Shown: piece by piece, positions 6,537 to 16,761 of the stretch
Layout of the letters: every line of letters starts with the position of its first letter
How positions within the stretch are numbered: the first letter of the stretch is position 1
Assembly (NCBI RefSeq): GCF_000336815.1
Contig: NZ_AOLG01000014.1
Span: 62,001 to 126,000 of the forward strand
DNA length: 64,000 nt
Direction of reading: 5' to 3'
DNA from: Haloferax prahovense DSM 18310
GTDB taxonomy: Archaea > Halobacteriota > Halobacteria > Halobacteriales > Haloferacaceae
Program-made: the position numbers and the translations under genes
Notes under the pieces: generated by a model
Databases searched by the model: none
What the model saw: the letters and a program-made list of their open reading frames with translations, nothing else
Told to the model about the DNA's origin: nothing

Positions 6537-9104
6537 TCACAGGATGTAGAACAGCGGGAACAGGAACAGCCAGACGATGTCGACGAAGTGCCAGTAGAGA
6601 CCGAAGTACTCCACCGAGCGGCTGTCTTCCAGATACGCGCCCCGCCAGGCGCGCGCGGTCAGGTACAGTGCGATGACGAGGCCCGCGATGACGTGGGCGG
6701 CGTGCAGGCCGGTCGTGAGGAAGAACGTCGAGGCGCGGACGTTCGTCGAGAGCCACAGCCCCTCGTGGAACAGGTGCTGCCACTCTAACCCCTTGTTGAC
6801 GAGGAAGCCGATGCCGAGGACGAACGTGGCCCCGAGGCTCGTCACGAGGCCCCACTTGTGTTTCTTCTCGGCCGCGACGAGCGCGAGTACGACCGTGAAA
6901 CTGCTCGTGAGCAGGATGTAGGTGTTCACGAGCCCCGGAATCGGGTCGGACGGAATCGGCTCCCAGCCGGTCCAGCCGAAGGCGACCCGGGTGAACACGT
7001 AGGCCCCGAGGAAGCCCCCGAACAGCACCACGTCGGATGCGAGGAATATCCACATCCCGACCTTGCCGTTGTCGATGCCGGCGAAGGGCCACGCCTCGCC
7101 CTCCTCGAAGACCGGCCCGCGGAACGGTTCGAGCCCCATGGCGACGAGCGACCCGAGGGTGACGACGCCGCCCGCGACCGTCGTGGTCGCGTAGGCGGCC
7201 CCGACCATCCCCTCGGGGAACGCGGCGTCTTGGAGCGGCGAGAGGCCGAGGAGGACGAGGAACGCGCCGGCGGAGAGGACGAACGGCCAGATGCTCGCGT
7301 GACTCGGACCCTCGACTTCGGTCGCATCGGCAGTCGGCAGTTCCGCGTCCGCCGTGACCGCTCTCGTCGCCGACGCGGTGACGCCGCCGTCGGAGACGGC
7401 CGCACCGGTCGGCCCGCCGGAACGCTCCTCGCTCGGCGCGACCTCGCCGGCGTCGAGGAATTCGAGGTGACCGTCGCGGTAGGTCGGCGTCCCGTCGAAG
7501 TTCTCAAGCGGCGGCGGCGACGAGACGGCCCACTCGGCTGTGGTCGCGTACTCCCACGGGTTGTCGGGCGCGGGGTCGCCGACGAAGGCGCTTTTGAACA
7601 GGTTGTAGAACATGATGAGGAACGACAGCCCGAGGACGAACCCGCCCACGGTGGCGAGCTGGTGCCACGGCGCGAGTTCGGGCGCGTAGTCGAACACGCG
7701 GCGGGGCGTCTCCCACGCGACGAAAAGCGGGAAGTACAGCAGGTTGAAGCCGACGAAGTAGACGGCGAAGTGGAGTTTGCCGAGGAACTCGTCGTACATC
7801 CGGCCGGTCATCTTCGGGAACCAGTAGTAGAGGCCGCCGACGAGGGCCGTCACCCCGCCGACCATCACGTAGTGGAAGTGGGCGACGACCCAGTAGGTGC
7901 CGCGGAACTCGTAGTCGAGGACGACCGCGCCGAGGAAGACGCCGGTGATGCCGCCGATGATGAACAACAGGAGCGCCCCGAAGACGAACAGGAACGGCGT
8001 CGTGAAGCGTATCTTCCCCTTCAGCATCGTGTAGATGAGCGCGAACACCATCAGGTCGAACGGCAGGGAGATGCCGATGGTGGTGATCATGAACAAGGTC
8101 TTGACTTGGAGGTTGATGCTCGTCAGGAACATGTGGTGCATCCAGACGGCGAAGCTCTGGATGGCGACGAGCACCATCGCGAGGATGAACCACTTGCGGC
8201 CGACGATGCGGCGGCCGGTGAACGTCTGGAACACCTCCGCCATGACGCCGAGCGCCGGGAAGAAGACGATGTACACCTCGGGGTGGCCGAAGAACCAAAA
8301 CAGGTGCGTCCACAGGAGCGCCCCCGCCGGCGACTCCATGGCGAAGTAGGTCGTCCCGAGCAGGCGGTCCGACGAGAGCACCAAGAGCGCCGCCAGAAGC
8401 GCCGCGAAGGCGAACAGCATCATCCACGCCGTCAGGAGAATCGTCCAGCTAAACAGCGGGACGTTCCGGAGCGTCAGCCCCTCGGCGCGCATTCGGTGCA
8501 TCGTCGTCAGGAAGTTGACCGACGAGACGGTGACCGAGGCGACGAACAGCACGAGCGCCAAGACGGCCGTCGACGCCCCCACGTCCGGCGTGAACGTCGG
8601 GACGTTCAGCGGGGCGTACATCGTCCACCCGCCGGAGAACGTCCCTCCTTGGAAGAACGAGACGCCGAACAGGATGCCCGAAAACAGATAGAGCCAGTAC
8701 GACAGCGCGTTGAGCCGCGGGAACGCGAGGTCCTTCGCGCCGAGTTGGAGCGGGACGACGTAGTTGGCGAAGCCGAACGCGAACGGCGAGAGGAACCAGA
8801 ACACCATCAACAGCCCGTGGGCCGAGACGGCCTGATTGTACGCGACAGGCGCGAGAATCCCCTCGCCGAGCGCCCGCGGGGCGAGCAGTTGGATGCGCAT
8901 CAGCCACGCGAGGACGCCGCCGAGCACGAGGAAGAAAAGCGACGTGACGATGTAGAGGATGCCGACGTCCTTGTGGTTCGTCGTGACGAACCAGCGCTTG
9001 ATGCTCCCCGTGCCGGGGAAGTCGTGACCGTGGTCGTCGCCGCCGCGGGCGACCTCGTGGCCCCCGTCGGCCGCGGCGTCCCCTCCGGGAGACGCGTCGG
9101 TCAT
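6537..9104 (-). CDS. coxAC: aa3-type cytochrome c oxidase, fused subunits I and III
   Basis: The protein has 855 residues and is the terminal oxidase core, reducing O2 to water and pumping protons. Subunit I spans about 35-520. Heme ligands are H96 (SAHGLLM) and H409/H411 (VAHFHY); the CuB ligands are H274 (FGHPEVY, with cross-linking Y278) and H323/H324. E277 of GHPEVY and D125 ([12 protein letters not shown]) mark a proton D-channel of the A1 type, though the second Asn of the usual 'MNN' is Ala133. A polar, flexible linker (about 520-600) joins it to a seven-helix subunit III domain (about 605-855). Such I-III fusions are known in haloarchaea and Thermus. It overlaps the subunit II gene by 4 bases. 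Confidence 0.95.
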   Translation of the reverse strand: MTDASPGGDAAADGGHEVARGGDDHGHDFPGTGSIKRWFVTTNHKDVGILYIVTSLFFLVLGGVLAWLMRIQLLAPRALGEGILAPVAYNQAVSAHGLLMVFWFLSPFAFGFANYVVPLQLGAKDLAFPRLNALSYWLYLFSGILFGVSFFQGGTFSGGWTMYAPLNVPTFTPDVGASTAVLALVLFVASVTVSSVNFLTTMHRMRAEGLTLRNVPLFSWTILLTAWMMLFAFAALLAALLVLSSDRLLGTTYFAMESPAGALLWTHLFWFFGHPEVYIVFFPALGVMAEVFQTFTGRRIVGRKWFILAMVLVAIQSFAVWMHHMFLTSINLQVKTLFMITTIGISLPFDLMVFALIYTMLKGKIRFTTPFLFVFGALLLFIIGGITGVFLGAVVLDYEFRGTYWVVAHFHYVMVGGVTALVGGLYYWFPKMTGRMYDEFLGKLHFAVYFVGFNLLYFPLFVAWETPRRVFDYAPELAPWHQLATVGGFVLGLSFLIMFYNLFKSAFVGDPAPDNPWEYATTAEWAVSSPPPLENFDGTPTYRDGHLEFLDAGEVAPSEERSGGPTGAAVSDGGVTASATRAVTADAELPTADATEVEGPSHASIWPFVLSAGAFLVLLGLSPLQDAAFPEGMVGAAYATTTVAGGVVTLGSLVAMGLEPFRGPVFEEGEAWPFAGIDNGKVGMWIFLASDVVLFGGFLGAYVFTRVAFGWTGWEPIPSDPIPGLVNTYILLTSSFTVVLALVAAEKKHKWGLVTSLGATFVLGIGFLVNKGLEWQHLFHEGLWLSTNVRASTFFLTTGLHAAHVIAGLVIALYLTARAWRGAYLEDSRSVEYFGLYWHFVDIVWLFLFPLFYIL

Positions 9105-9877
9105 GGGACCACCGCCGGCCGGAGACTCGATTTCGCGGCGACCGATTCATCAGTGCTCGACTCGCTCGCGGTCGCGTTATCCGCGGTCGTGTTCGCGTAC
9201 CACGCCTCGTACTCGTCGGGTGGCATCACGACGACCTCGGCGGACATGTAGGAGTGGCCCGCCCCGCAGAGTTCGTAACACTGGGCGGTGTAGGTTCCGG
9301 GCTCGTCGGCGGTGAACCACGTCTCGGTCTCCTGACCGGGGATGGCGTCGGACTTGACGCGTAACTCCGTGATGCCGAAGTTGTGGAACACGTCCGCGGT
9401 GGTAATCGTCAGTTGGACGGGCCGGTCAGCGGGGACCCGGAGCACGCCGTCGGTGGTGTGGCCGTTCGGATAGGTAAAGCGCCAGCCGAACTGGTAGCCC
9501 TCGACCTCGACGTCGAGCGACTCGGCGTCGGAGGGGCCCTCCTCGACGTACAGGAGCGTCAGGTACGTCCACGAGACCAGCGAGACGACGATTATCATGC
9601 TCATGAAAAACGAAGTGAACAGCTTTCGCCCGCCGCCGCTCCCCGACGGGAGTTCCCCGAGGACGAGGCGGTCCTCGTCGTCGATGTGACCGTTTCCGGA
9701 GCCGGAGCGATACTTGTACGCGTTGTAGAGCATGTACCCCACGACGACGACCCCGACGAGCGTCCCCAAGAGCAGGAACACCTCGAAGATGCTTTCGAAG
9801 ACGAACGTGCGCGTCCCTCGCGGGACTAACCCCGACTGGAGCGGGAACGCGGCCGCCGGTACGAGTTCCGTGACCAT
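9101..9877 (-). CDS. coxB: Cytochrome c oxidase subunit II (CuA domain)
   Basis: From the ATG at 9877 the protein has 258 residues. Two membrane helices (about 32-52 and 90-112) anchor an outer CuA cupredoxin domain. The full ligand set is visible: H165 (DVFHNFG), C200, E202, C204, H208 and M211 in [12 protein letters not shown]. The domain accepts electrons from a small copper protein, halocyanin in haloarchaea. A C-terminal low-complexity Thr/Ser/Ala tail follows. The ATG at 9877 is preferred to the GTG at 9889 because a TATA element lies 25 bases upstream. It is the first gene of the oxidase operon (subunit II, I+III, IV-like, small protein). Confidence 0.95.
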   Translation of the reverse strand: MVTELVPAAAFPLQSGLVPRGTRTFVFESIFEVFLLLGTLVGVVVVGYMLYNAYKYRSGSGNGHIDDEDRLVLGELPSGSGGGRKLFTSFFMSMIIVVSLVSWTYLTLLYVEEGPSDAESLDVEVEGYQFGWRFTYPNGHTTDGVLRVPADRPVQLTITTADVFHNFGITELRVKSDAIPGQETETWFTADEPGTYTAQCYELCGAGHSYMSAEVVVMPPDEYEAWYANTTADNATASESSTDESVAAKSSLRPAVVP

Positions 9878-9897
9878 TGATAACACCACCCAAATAG

Positions 9898-9906
9898 TAT
9901 AATTAA
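9898..9906 (-). promoter_or_regulatory. TATA box of the cytochrome oxidase operon
   Basis: Read on the minus strand the sequence is TTAATTATA, centred about 25 bases before the coxB ATG. This spacing predicts a leaderless or near-leaderless mRNA for the oxidase operon. Confidence 0.6.
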
Positions 9907-10073
9907 CGTTCGTGATGATTATTGTTTCGGAGAAGTCAGTGGTGACCGGCCTCGAGCGGACGTTTCCGGTCGCTCACGGGGAAAGGCAGTAAGAACAAAA
10001 CAGGTGGAGTTCGGTGCGCGGTCGACAGCGGGCGACGACAGCCCACGATGCCCCGACCGCCGGTGACGCCCGT

Positions 10074-10589
10074 TCAGACCTCGTGTTGCGGGATTCCCGC
10101 GAACAGGTCGAGGAGGTAGCCGAGCGAGAGGCCGTACACCCAGTGGGCCAGAAGCGAGAACACGAGGAACGAGAGGATGACGAACGCGTCGGCCTGCGGC
10201 CAAAACGCCGGGACGAACCCGACCCAGTAGAGCGTCGCGAACGACACGCCGCGGAGGTACTCCGGCGACTCCGGCGGGAGGAACGCCCCGACGACGACGA
10301 ACGTCACCGGGAGGACGATGACCCCGCCGATGCCGAAGAGGAAGGCCCCGAGAGCGAGCGTCGGTTCGTAGCCGAAGAACGCCGCCATCCCGGCGAATCG
10401 CGTAATCGGCTCGGTCGTGAAGAGACCGAGCAGTTCGGGGATGGCGACGAGGACGGGCAGCATCAACACCGTCCCGACGAACCCGCTCGCCATCGCAGTG
10501 AGGATGACGCGACCCGTGATTTCGTAGTCGGCGGCCTCGCCGACGCGCTGTTCTACTGCGGTGGCCGGGTTCGGCGTCTCTTGGCTCAT
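10074..10589 (-). CDS. Four-TM membrane protein upstream of the oxidase operon
   Basis: The protein has 171 residues: a polar N-terminus, then four hydrophobic segments (about 25-50, 68-100, 112-125 and 136-160). It ends in GYLLDLFAGIPQHEV. No catalytic motif was seen. It lies 196 bases upstream of coxB on the same strand, with its own intergenic region between, so co-transcription is uncertain. Similar proteins of unknown function are common near haloarchaeal terminal oxidases; a supporting role in respiration is inferred only from context. Confidence 0.6.
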   Translation of the reverse strand: MSQETPNPATAVEQRVGEAADYEITGRVILTAMASGFVGTVLMLPVLVAIPELLGLFTTEPITRFAGMAAFFGYEPTLALGAFLFGIGGVIVLPVTFVVVGAFLPPESPEYLRGVSFATLYWVGFVPAFWPQADAFVILSFLVFSLLAHWVYGLSLGYLLDLFAGIPQHEV

Positions 10590-10703
10590 ACTCCCGTCGT
10601 ACTACGCGGTCTTGCATGATAAAAGGTAACAAATACCTCGATACTGAGGGGTCGCCGCCGCGAGTCACCGAGGTTTTTGCCCCCCGGACGCGCCGGTCGA
10701 AGC

Positions 10704-11261
10704 ATGTACGAAGTCGAGGTCAAGGTCCGCGCGGACCACGACGCGGTTCGCGAGCGACTCGACGCGACCGAAGCCGAGCAGGTCAACCGCGTCGCCCAGA
10801 CGGACACCTACTACGACGCCCCGCACAGGGACTTCGCCGAGACCGACGAGGCACTTCGACTCCGGCGCGAGTCGCGCTACGAGGGCGGCGACCTCGCCGA
10901 CGAGGAGACCGTCGTCACCTACAAGGGACCGCTCGTCGACGAGTCGTCGAAGACCCGCCGGGAGTACGAGACGGGCGTCGAGGACGGCGAGACGATGGAC
11001 GCCATCTGCGAGGCCGTCGGCTTCGACCCCGCCGCGACCGTCGAGAAGGACCGCGAGCGGTTCGCCCTCGACGGCTACACCGTCTCGCTCGATTCGGTGG
11101 CGGGACTCGGCGAGTTCGTGGAAGTCGAAGTCGAGGTCGAATCCGGCCTCGACGACGCCCGCGAGGGGGCGTTCGCCGTCCTCCGCGACCTCGGTCTCGA
11201 CCCCGACGACCAGATTCGGACCTCCTACCTCGGGATGCTGCTGGGCGCGCCCGAGGAGTAG
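10704..11261 (+). CDS. CYTH-domain protein (class IV adenylate cyclase/triphosphatase family)
   Basis: The ATG at 10704 gives 185 residues and places the defining ExExK motif at the extreme N-terminus (MYEVEVKV, residues 3-7). This is where CYTH-fold enzymes carry it; an upstream in-frame start at 10677 would only add nine residues. Alternating acidic and basic strands (RLRRES, VVTYKGP, SRTRREYE-like KTRREYE, EKDRERF, EVEVEVES) form the triphosphate tunnel. Family members cleave triphosphates such as ThTP or inorganic triphosphate, or act as CyaB cyclases. In archaea the substrate is unknown. It may be linked to polyphosphate chemistry (ppk lies 1.4 kb away). Confidence 0.85.
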   Translation: MYEVEVKVRADHDAVRERLDATEAEQVNRVAQTDTYYDAPHRDFAETDEALRLRRESRYEGGDLADEETVVTYKGPLVDESSKTRREYETGVEDGETMDAICEAVGFDPAATVEKDRERFALDGYTVSLDSVAGLGEFVEVEVEVESGLDDAREGAFAVLRDLGLDPDDQIRTSYLGMLLGAPEE

Positions 11262-11388
11262 TCGGGTCGTCGGCTCCCGCAGGCGTCCGTTCTCTCGGCA
11301 GATACTGCCCGAGCATACTCTCAGGTAATACGAGTGTGGCCAAAGGTTTCCGCAAGTTATAGAACCGCCCGCCGGGTACGTCCCGCCA

Positions 11389-12597
11389 ATGAGCGACCGA
11401 AATATCCGCCTCGAATCCGCCGACAAGCGCGCGGTCGAGGACCAGGAGGTCGAAATCGTCGAGCGAAAGGGCATCGGGCACCCTGACTCCATCTCCGACG
11501 GTATCGCCGAGAGCGTCTCCCGCGCCCTCTCGAACCTCTATCTCGACCGCGTCGGTAAGGTGCTTCACTACAACACCGACGAGACCCAGCTCGTCGCCGG
11601 CACGGCCGCGCCCGCCTTCGGCGGCGGCGAGGTCATCGAACCCATCTATCTCCTCATCGTCGGCCGCGCCACGAAGGAGTACGACGGCGAGAAGATTCCC
11701 GTCGATTCGACGGCGCTCCGGGCCGCCCGCGAGTACCTCAACGAGAACATCCCCGGGCTCGACGTGGGCACGGACATCATCGTCGACGTGAAGCTCGGCG
11801 AGGGCTCCGGCGACCTCCAGGACGTGTTCGGCGAGGAGACCCAACAGGTCCCCATGGCGAACGACACGAGCTTCGGCGTCGGCCACGCCCCCCTGACCGA
11901 GACGGAACAGATCGTCCTCGAAGCCGAGCGCGCCCTCAACGGCGCGGCCTACGGCGACGACCACCCCGAACTCGGACAGGACATCAAGCTCATGGGCAAG
12001 CGCGAGGGCGACGTCATCGACGTGACCGTCGCCGCCGCCATGGTCGACAAACACATCGAGGACATCGACGACTACGTCGCCGCCGTCGACGGCGTCCGCG
12101 AGTTCGTCTCCGACCTCGCCACCGACTACACCGACCGCGAGGTCAACGTCGAGGTCAACACCGCCGACGACTACGAGGAAGGCTCTATCTACCTCACCAC
12201 GACCGGCACGTCCGCCGAACAGGGCGACGACGGCTCCGTCGGCCGCGGCAACCGCGCCAACGGCCTCATCACGCCGAACCGCCCGATGAGCATGGAAGCG
12301 ACCTCCGGCAAGAACCCCGTCAACCACATCGGGAAGATTTACAACCTGCTTTCGACCCACATCGCCGAGACGGTCGTCGCCGAGGTCGACGGCATCCGCG
12401 ACCTGCAGGTCCGCCTGCTCTCGCAGATCGGCCGCCCCATCGACGAGCCGCACGTCGCCGACGCGAAAGTCATCACGGACGAGGGCGTCACCGTCGCCGA
12501 CATCGAAGACGAGGTCGTCGCCATCGTCGACCGCGAACTCGCGAACGTGACCGACATCACCCGTCGGACCATCGAAGGCGAACTCAGCACGTTCTAA
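11389..12597 (+). CDS. mat: S-adenosylmethionine synthetase, archaeal type
   Basis: The protein has 402 residues and makes AdoMet from ATP and methionine in the cytoplasm. It belongs to the archaeal family (MAT/MetK2), which shares little identity with bacterial MetK. Near the N-terminus [14 protein letters not shown] (about 28-41) is the ATP-binding segment. Later stretches such as [20 protein letters not shown] and [17 protein letters not shown] are characteristic of the archaeal form. A TATA-like GTTATA (11356-11361) lies 30 bases upstream of the ATG. Monocistronic by context: the next gene is convergent. Confidence 0.95.
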   Translation: MSDRNIRLESADKRAVEDQEVEIVERKGIGHPDSISDGIAESVSRALSNLYLDRVGKVLHYNTDETQLVAGTAAPAFGGGEVIEPIYLLIVGRATKEYDGEKIPVDSTALRAAREYLNENIPGLDVGTDIIVDVKLGEGSGDLQDVFGEETQQVPMANDTSFGVGHAPLTETEQIVLEAERALNGAAYGDDHPELGQDIKLMGKREGDVIDVTVAAAMVDKHIEDIDDYVAAVDGVREFVSDLATDYTDREVNVEVNTADDYEEGSIYLTTTGTSAEQGDDGSVGRGNRANGLITPNRPMSMEATSGKNPVNHIGKIYNLLSTHIAETVVAEVDGIRDLQVRLLSQIGRPIDEPHVADAKVITDEGVTVADIEDEVVAIVDRELANVTDITRRTIEGELSTF

Positions 12598-12657
12598 TCG
12601 GCGCGACTCGCAAGGGCGCGAAAACAGAACACCGCTTCGCCCGCGAGGGCGGTGCGA

Positions 12658-15141
12658 TTACTCCTCGCCGTAGTACTTCTCGACCAGTCGCGCGGCCGCC
12701 TCGGCCGTCTTCCGGTAGTCGCGGTCGCCGTCCGGCGTCCGAACCGCGTACTCGTAGTGCCGACTGCTCGGCACGTACCACTTCTCGGGGAAGTCGTCGA
12801 GGACGTGCTGCGGGTCGCCGTTCTTCGGCGCGCCCGCGCCCACCTCGACGACGGGTTCGGTGTTCTCGCCCTCATCCTCGTCCGCATCCTCAGTCGCCGC
12901 ACCGTCTCGGGGAGCCATCACCGACGGGTCGGACTCCACGAGGAGCGTCTCGGGCACGTCGGGGTGGGACGCCGAGATACCGCGGTGGACGCCGGGCGTG
13001 TTCGACGCCGCGAGCGTCTGCTCCATCAGAATCTTCTGCATGCTAATCTCGTGGCCGTCGCCCGGGTCGCGCTGGTCGTAGGTGCCGTCGGCGTGCATCT
13101 CCCACGCCTTCCGGTTGTCGGCGAAGCCGAGTTCCAGGATGAATCGCAACTGCTCGCGGATATCGGTGTCCTCGACGGGCGCGACGGCCTCGACGCGCTT
13201 GTCGAGGTTGCGGGTCATCCAGTCGGCGGAGCCGATGTAGTAGTCCGGGTCGCCCGCGTTCTCGAAGTAGAAGATGCGGGAGTGTTCGAGGAAGCGGTCC
13301 ACGACGCTCCGGACCGTGACGGTCTCCGAGACGCCCTCCAGACCGGGGCGGAGCCGACAGATGTCGCGGACGAGCAGGTCGATGTCGACGCCCGCCATCG
13401 AGGCCTCGTACAGTTCCTCGACGATGCCGGGGTCTTCGAGCGCGTTCATCTTGGCGACGATGCGGGCGTCGCGGCCGGCGCGGGCGTGTTCGGCCTCCCG
13501 GCGGATGCACTTCGTGAACTCGTTTCGCATCGTCACGGGCGCGATGAGGAGCTTCCGGAACTCCTCGTCCAACGAGGGGCCGGTGAAGAAGTTGAACACC
13601 TTCACGAGGTCCTGTCCGATGTCGCGGTCGGCGGTGAGGACGCCGAGGTCGACGTAGCCCTTCGCGGTCCCGGAGTGGTAGTTGCCGGTGGCGACGTGGG
13701 AGTAGAGGCGGACGCCGTCTTCCTCCTCGCGGACGACGAGCGCCGTCTTCGTGTGCGTCTTCAGCCCGATGGTGCCGTAGGCGACGTGGATGCCTTCCTC
13801 TTCGAGGCGGCGGACCCATTCGAGGTTGTTCTGCTCGTCGAACCGCGCTTTGAGTTCGACCATCGCCGCGACCTGCTTGCCGTTGTCGGCGGCGTCGATG
13901 AGCGCCTCGATGATTTTCGAGTCCGACGCCGTCCGGTAGATTGCGGCCTTGATGGCCAGCACGTTGGGGTCGTTGGCGGCCTCGTCGAGGAACTCTTGGA
14001 CGGTGTCGCCGAACGAGTGGTACGGATGGTGCAACAGCACGTCCTTGCGGCGAATCTCGTCGAAGATGGTATCGCCGTCCTCGGCGGCTGTCTCGGGGGG
14101 AGACGCGCCCGAGCCGATGCCCGCGTCGGTCGCGTCGAGGTCCGAAAACCGCGGGTGCGGCTGCGGCGTCCACGACTCCAGCGAGAGGTCCGGGCGGTCG
14201 AGGTCCGTGAGGTCCATCAGCTCGCGGTAGTCGAGCGGCCCGCGGAGTTCGAACACCTCGCGGTCGTCGAGGTCCAACTGCTCGACGAGGAGGTCCCGCG
14301 CGGCGTCGGGCGCGTCGGCCTCGATTTCGAGGCGGACGACGGTGGCGAAGCGGCGCTGTTCGAGCACCTCCTCTATCATGTCGATGAGGTCCTCCGCGAC
14401 CTCCTCGTTCCGGCGAACCTCGGCGTTCCGGGTCAGCTTGAACACCGCGGTGTCGACGACCTCGACGTTCGGGAACAGGAGGTCGAGGTTGGCGCGGATG
14501 ACCTCCTCTAAGAGGACGTACCGAAGCTCGTCGCCGTCGGTCTCGACTTCGACGAGTCGCGGGCGGTTCTGCGGAATCTTCACGCGCGTGAACGTCTGGT
14601 CGCCGTCGTCGTCGCGGGTGACGACCGCGAGCGAAAGCGAGAGGTTCGAGATGAACGGGAAGGGGTGCGCCGGGTCGAACGACAGCGGGGTGAGCGTCGG
14701 CAACACCGAGAGTTCGAAGTAGTCGCGCATCTCCGCCCGCTGGTCGGGCGTCAGCTCGTCGTAGTCGCAGACGCGGATTCCCGCGTCGGCGAGCGCCGGC
14801 CGAATCTCCTCGCGGTAGCACGCCGCCTGTCGCTCGAACATGGGGCGGGCCTTGTCGATGGCCTCCTCCCACTGCTCGCGGGGCGTCCGGCCGTCGGTCG
14901 TCCGCTCCGTCACGCCGGCGTCTATCTGCTGTTTCAGCCCGCCGACGCGCTTCATGAAGAACTCGTCTAAGTTCTTCGTGAAGATGGAGAGAAAGCGGAC
15001 CCGTTCGAGAAGCGGGTTCCGTTCGTCGAGCGCTTCGTTGAGCACGCGGGACTGGAACTCCAGTTCGCTCAGCTCGCGGTTAAGATAGTACTGCGGGGCT
15101 GCGAGGTCGATATCGGCTGGCGACTCGTCGGTCATTGGCAT
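12658..15141 (-). CDS. ppk: Polyphosphate kinase (PPK1 family) with C-terminal extension
   Basis: The protein has 827 residues, longer than the usual 690-720. It catalyses reversible transfer of ATP's terminal phosphate to polyphosphate. The N-domain begins YYLNRELSELEFQSRVL (19-35). The catalytic core holds the phospho-accepting His463 in LKTHTKTALV, a second conserved His620 (FLEHSRIFYF) and the DRDIGQDL stretch. After about residue 700 an acidic linker (DADEDEGENTE) leads to a small basic-aromatic domain (PEKWYVPSSRHYEYAVRT) of unknown role. Start is M1 (15141) or M3 (15135). It is divergent from thiI across an AT-rich intergenic region. Confidence 0.93.
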   Translation of the reverse strand: MPMTDESPADIDLAAPQYYLNRELSELEFQSRVLNEALDERNPLLERVRFLSIFTKNLDEFFMKRVGGLKQQIDAGVTERTTDGRTPREQWEEAIDKARPMFERQAACYREEIRPALADAGIRVCDYDELTPDQRAEMRDYFELSVLPTLTPLSFDPAHPFPFISNLSLSLAVVTRDDDGDQTFTRVKIPQNRPRLVEVETDGDELRYVLLEEVIRANLDLLFPNVEVVDTAVFKLTRNAEVRRNEEVAEDLIDMIEEVLEQRRFATVVRLEIEADAPDAARDLLVEQLDLDDREVFELRGPLDYRELMDLTDLDRPDLSLESWTPQPHPRFSDLDATDAGIGSGASPPETAAEDGDTIFDEIRRKDVLLHHPYHSFGDTVQEFLDEAANDPNVLAIKAAIYRTASDSKIIEALIDAADNGKQVAAMVELKARFDEQNNLEWVRRLEEEGIHVAYGTIGLKTHTKTALVVREEEDGVRLYSHVATGNYHSGTAKGYVDLGVLTADRDIGQDLVKVFNFFTGPSLDEEFRKLLIAPVTMRNEFTKCIRREAEHARAGRDARIVAKMNALEDPGIVEELYEASMAGVDIDLLVRDICRLRPGLEGVSETVTVRSVVDRFLEHSRIFYFENAGDPDYYIGSADWMTRNLDKRVEAVAPVEDTDIREQLRFILELGFADNRKAWEMHADGTYDQRDPGDGHEISMQKILMEQTLAASNTPGVHRGISASHPDVPETLLVESDPSVMAPRDGAATEDADEDEGENTEPVVEVGAGAPKNGDPQHVLDDFPEKWYVPSSRHYEYAVRTPDGDRDYRKTAEAAARLVEKYYGEE

Positions 15142-15277
15142 CGAATGGGCATCGAAGTGGCGGCAGTTGTTCGTCGAGAGCGGCCGCGGGGCGGTCGGCG
15201 GTTGTACGAGAGGGAAACGGGGTGAAATCTATTAAGCGGTTTATATTGTTTCGCCGTCTGTCTACGGTTCAGTAAAT

Positions 15278-15300
15278 TGTACTATGTACAGATATATAAC
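15278..15300 (+). promoter_or_regulatory. Palindrome abutting a TATA element between ppk and thiI
   Basis: TGTAC-TAT-GTACA (15278-15290) is a 13-bp inverted repeat immediately followed by GATATATAAC, a strong TATA-like sequence. A second TATA-like TTTATATT lies at 15239-15246. Both sit 90-150 bases from the thiI GTG and 100-150 from the ppk start, so transcripts would have leaders. The palindrome could be a regulator's operator; this is inferred from position only. Confidence 0.45.
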
Positions 15301-15389
15301 ACTAATAGCGACGGAGGGAGTCGCGTCGAGTCGGGCGCGGACGCCCCGCGAAACGAGACGCTGAAGGGTTCCCGCGGAGAACGTCGACC

Positions 15390-16565
15390 GTGAATCAGAC
15401 GGCGCACGTCGTCCTCGTCGGCTACGGCGAGGTGGGCACGAAGAGTTCGAGCGTCCGGGCGAAGATGGAGGCTAAACTGCGGACGAACCTCCAAGCGGTC
15501 CTCGACGACCGCTCGCTCTCGGGCCGCGTCGAGCGGGAGTGGTCCCGCCTGCTCGTCCGCGACGCGGCCGACGCCGACGCCGTCGCGGCCGCCTGCGCCG
15601 AGGTGCCGGGCGTCGTCTGGGCGCGGCCCTGCGTCGCCTGCGACCCCACTCTCGACGACATCGTCACGGTCTGCCGAACCCTCGCGTCCGACCACCCCGA
15701 CGGGGCGAGTTTCGCCGTCGACGCCGACCGCGTCGGCGACGCCGACCAACACGAGTTCACCAGTTCCGACCTCGAACGCGAGGCCGGGAGCGCCGTCGTC
15801 GACGCGACCGGCGCGCCCGTCGACCTCGACGACCCCGACCGAACCTACCGAATCGAGTGCCGCGAGGAGACGGCCTATCTCTCCGTGCGGCGGTTCGACG
15901 GGCCCGGCGGACTCCCGCTCGGGACGCAGGGGCGAGCCGTCTCCCTCGTCTCCGGCGGCATCGACTCGCCGGTGGCGACGTGGGAGCTGATGCGCCGCGG
16001 CTGCGAAATCGTCCCCGTCTACGTCGACCTGGGCGACTACGGCGGTGCGGACCACCGCGCGCGAGCCATCGAGACGGTGCGGACCATCGCCCGCCGCGCC
16101 CCGAACACGGACATGCGGGTCCACGTCGTCCCCGCCGGCGACGTGGTCGAGCGACTGATGGAGACCGTCGAGGACACCCGGATGCTCTCGCTTCGGCGCG
16201 CGATGCTCGCCGTCGCCGCCGAGGTCGCCACCGACGAGCACGCCCACTCAATCGTGACCGGGGAGTCGCTCGGTCAGAAGTCGAGCCAGACCGGCGAGAA
16301 CCTCGCCGTCACCGAGGCCGCGGTCGACTACCCCGTCCACCGCCCGCTTTTGACCCGCGACAAGACCGATATCGTCGCGGCCGCCCGCGACCTCGGCACC
16401 TACGACGACTCGACGCTCCCGGTCGGTTGCGAGCGCGTCGCCCCAAGTTTCCCCGAGACGAACGCCTCGCTGTCGGCCGTCGAGGCCGCGGAGCCCGACG
16501 ACCTGTTCGACCTCGCGGTCGAGGCCGCCCGCGAGCGGGTCGTCGTGTCGCCCGACGGCGAGTGA
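15390..16565 (+). CDS. thiI: tRNA 4-thiouridine synthetase ThiI (no rhodanese domain)
   Basis: The GTG at 15390 starts a protein of 391 residues, which adenylates and thiolates U8 of tRNA. The N-terminal ferredoxin-like and THUMP domains span about 5-170. The PP-loop SGGIDSP is at 188-194. Downstream GESLGQKSSQT and PVGCERVAPSFPE match the ThiI adenylation core. The C-terminal rhodanese domain that carries sulfur in E. coli ThiI is absent, as in most archaea, so sulfur must come from another donor. It is divergent from ppk and has no close operon partner. Confidence 0.93.
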   Translation: MNQTAHVVLVGYGEVGTKSSSVRAKMEAKLRTNLQAVLDDRSLSGRVEREWSRLLVRDAADADAVAAACAEVPGVVWARPCVACDPTLDDIVTVCRTLASDHPDGASFAVDADRVGDADQHEFTSSDLEREAGSAVVDATGAPVDLDDPDRTYRIECREETAYLSVRRFDGPGGLPLGTQGRAVSLVSGGIDSPVATWELMRRGCEIVPVYVDLGDYGGADHRARAIETVRTIARRAPNTDMRVHVVPAGDVVERLMETVEDTRMLSLRRAMLAVAAEVATDEHAHSIVTGESLGQKSSQTGENLAVTEAAVDYPVHRPLLTRDKTDIVAAARDLGTYDDSTLPVGCERVAPSFPETNASLSAVEAAEPDDLFDLAVEAARERVVVSPDGE

Positions 16566-16731
16566 GCGCGGGAGCGCGGAGTGGAGGCCGAGCGCACATT
16601 CTGAACCCGGTTGTCACCAGCCTCACCGAGACACGATACCGACGCACACACGGACCGTGCAAACGACCAACATAGTCACGATTCTTCAAACGTTTAGATT
16701 CGTTTCGAATGAACAATTGCACAAAAATGGC

Positions 16732-16739
16732 TTTATTTA
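16732..16739 (+). promoter_or_regulatory. TATA box of the small zinc-finger gene at 16762
   Basis: TTTATTTA is preceded by an A-rich BRE-like ACAAAAATGG. It lies 26 bases upstream of the ATG at 16762, predicting a leaderless mRNA. Confidence 0.55.
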
Positions 16740-16761
16740 CCGTGAGCGCTAGGGTTCTCTC

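Noticed and set aside
6858-9251. 797-residue + strand open frame opposite the oxidase gene
   Set aside because: It lies antisense to coxAC, whose heme and copper ligands are all intact. Its translation is low-complexity (Arg/Glu/Asp/Gly), the usual antisense shadow in high-GC archaea.
12652-14511. 619-residue + strand frame opposite ppk
   Set aside because: It is antisense to the well-conserved ppk. Val/Asp/Leu-rich shadow sequence with no family motif.
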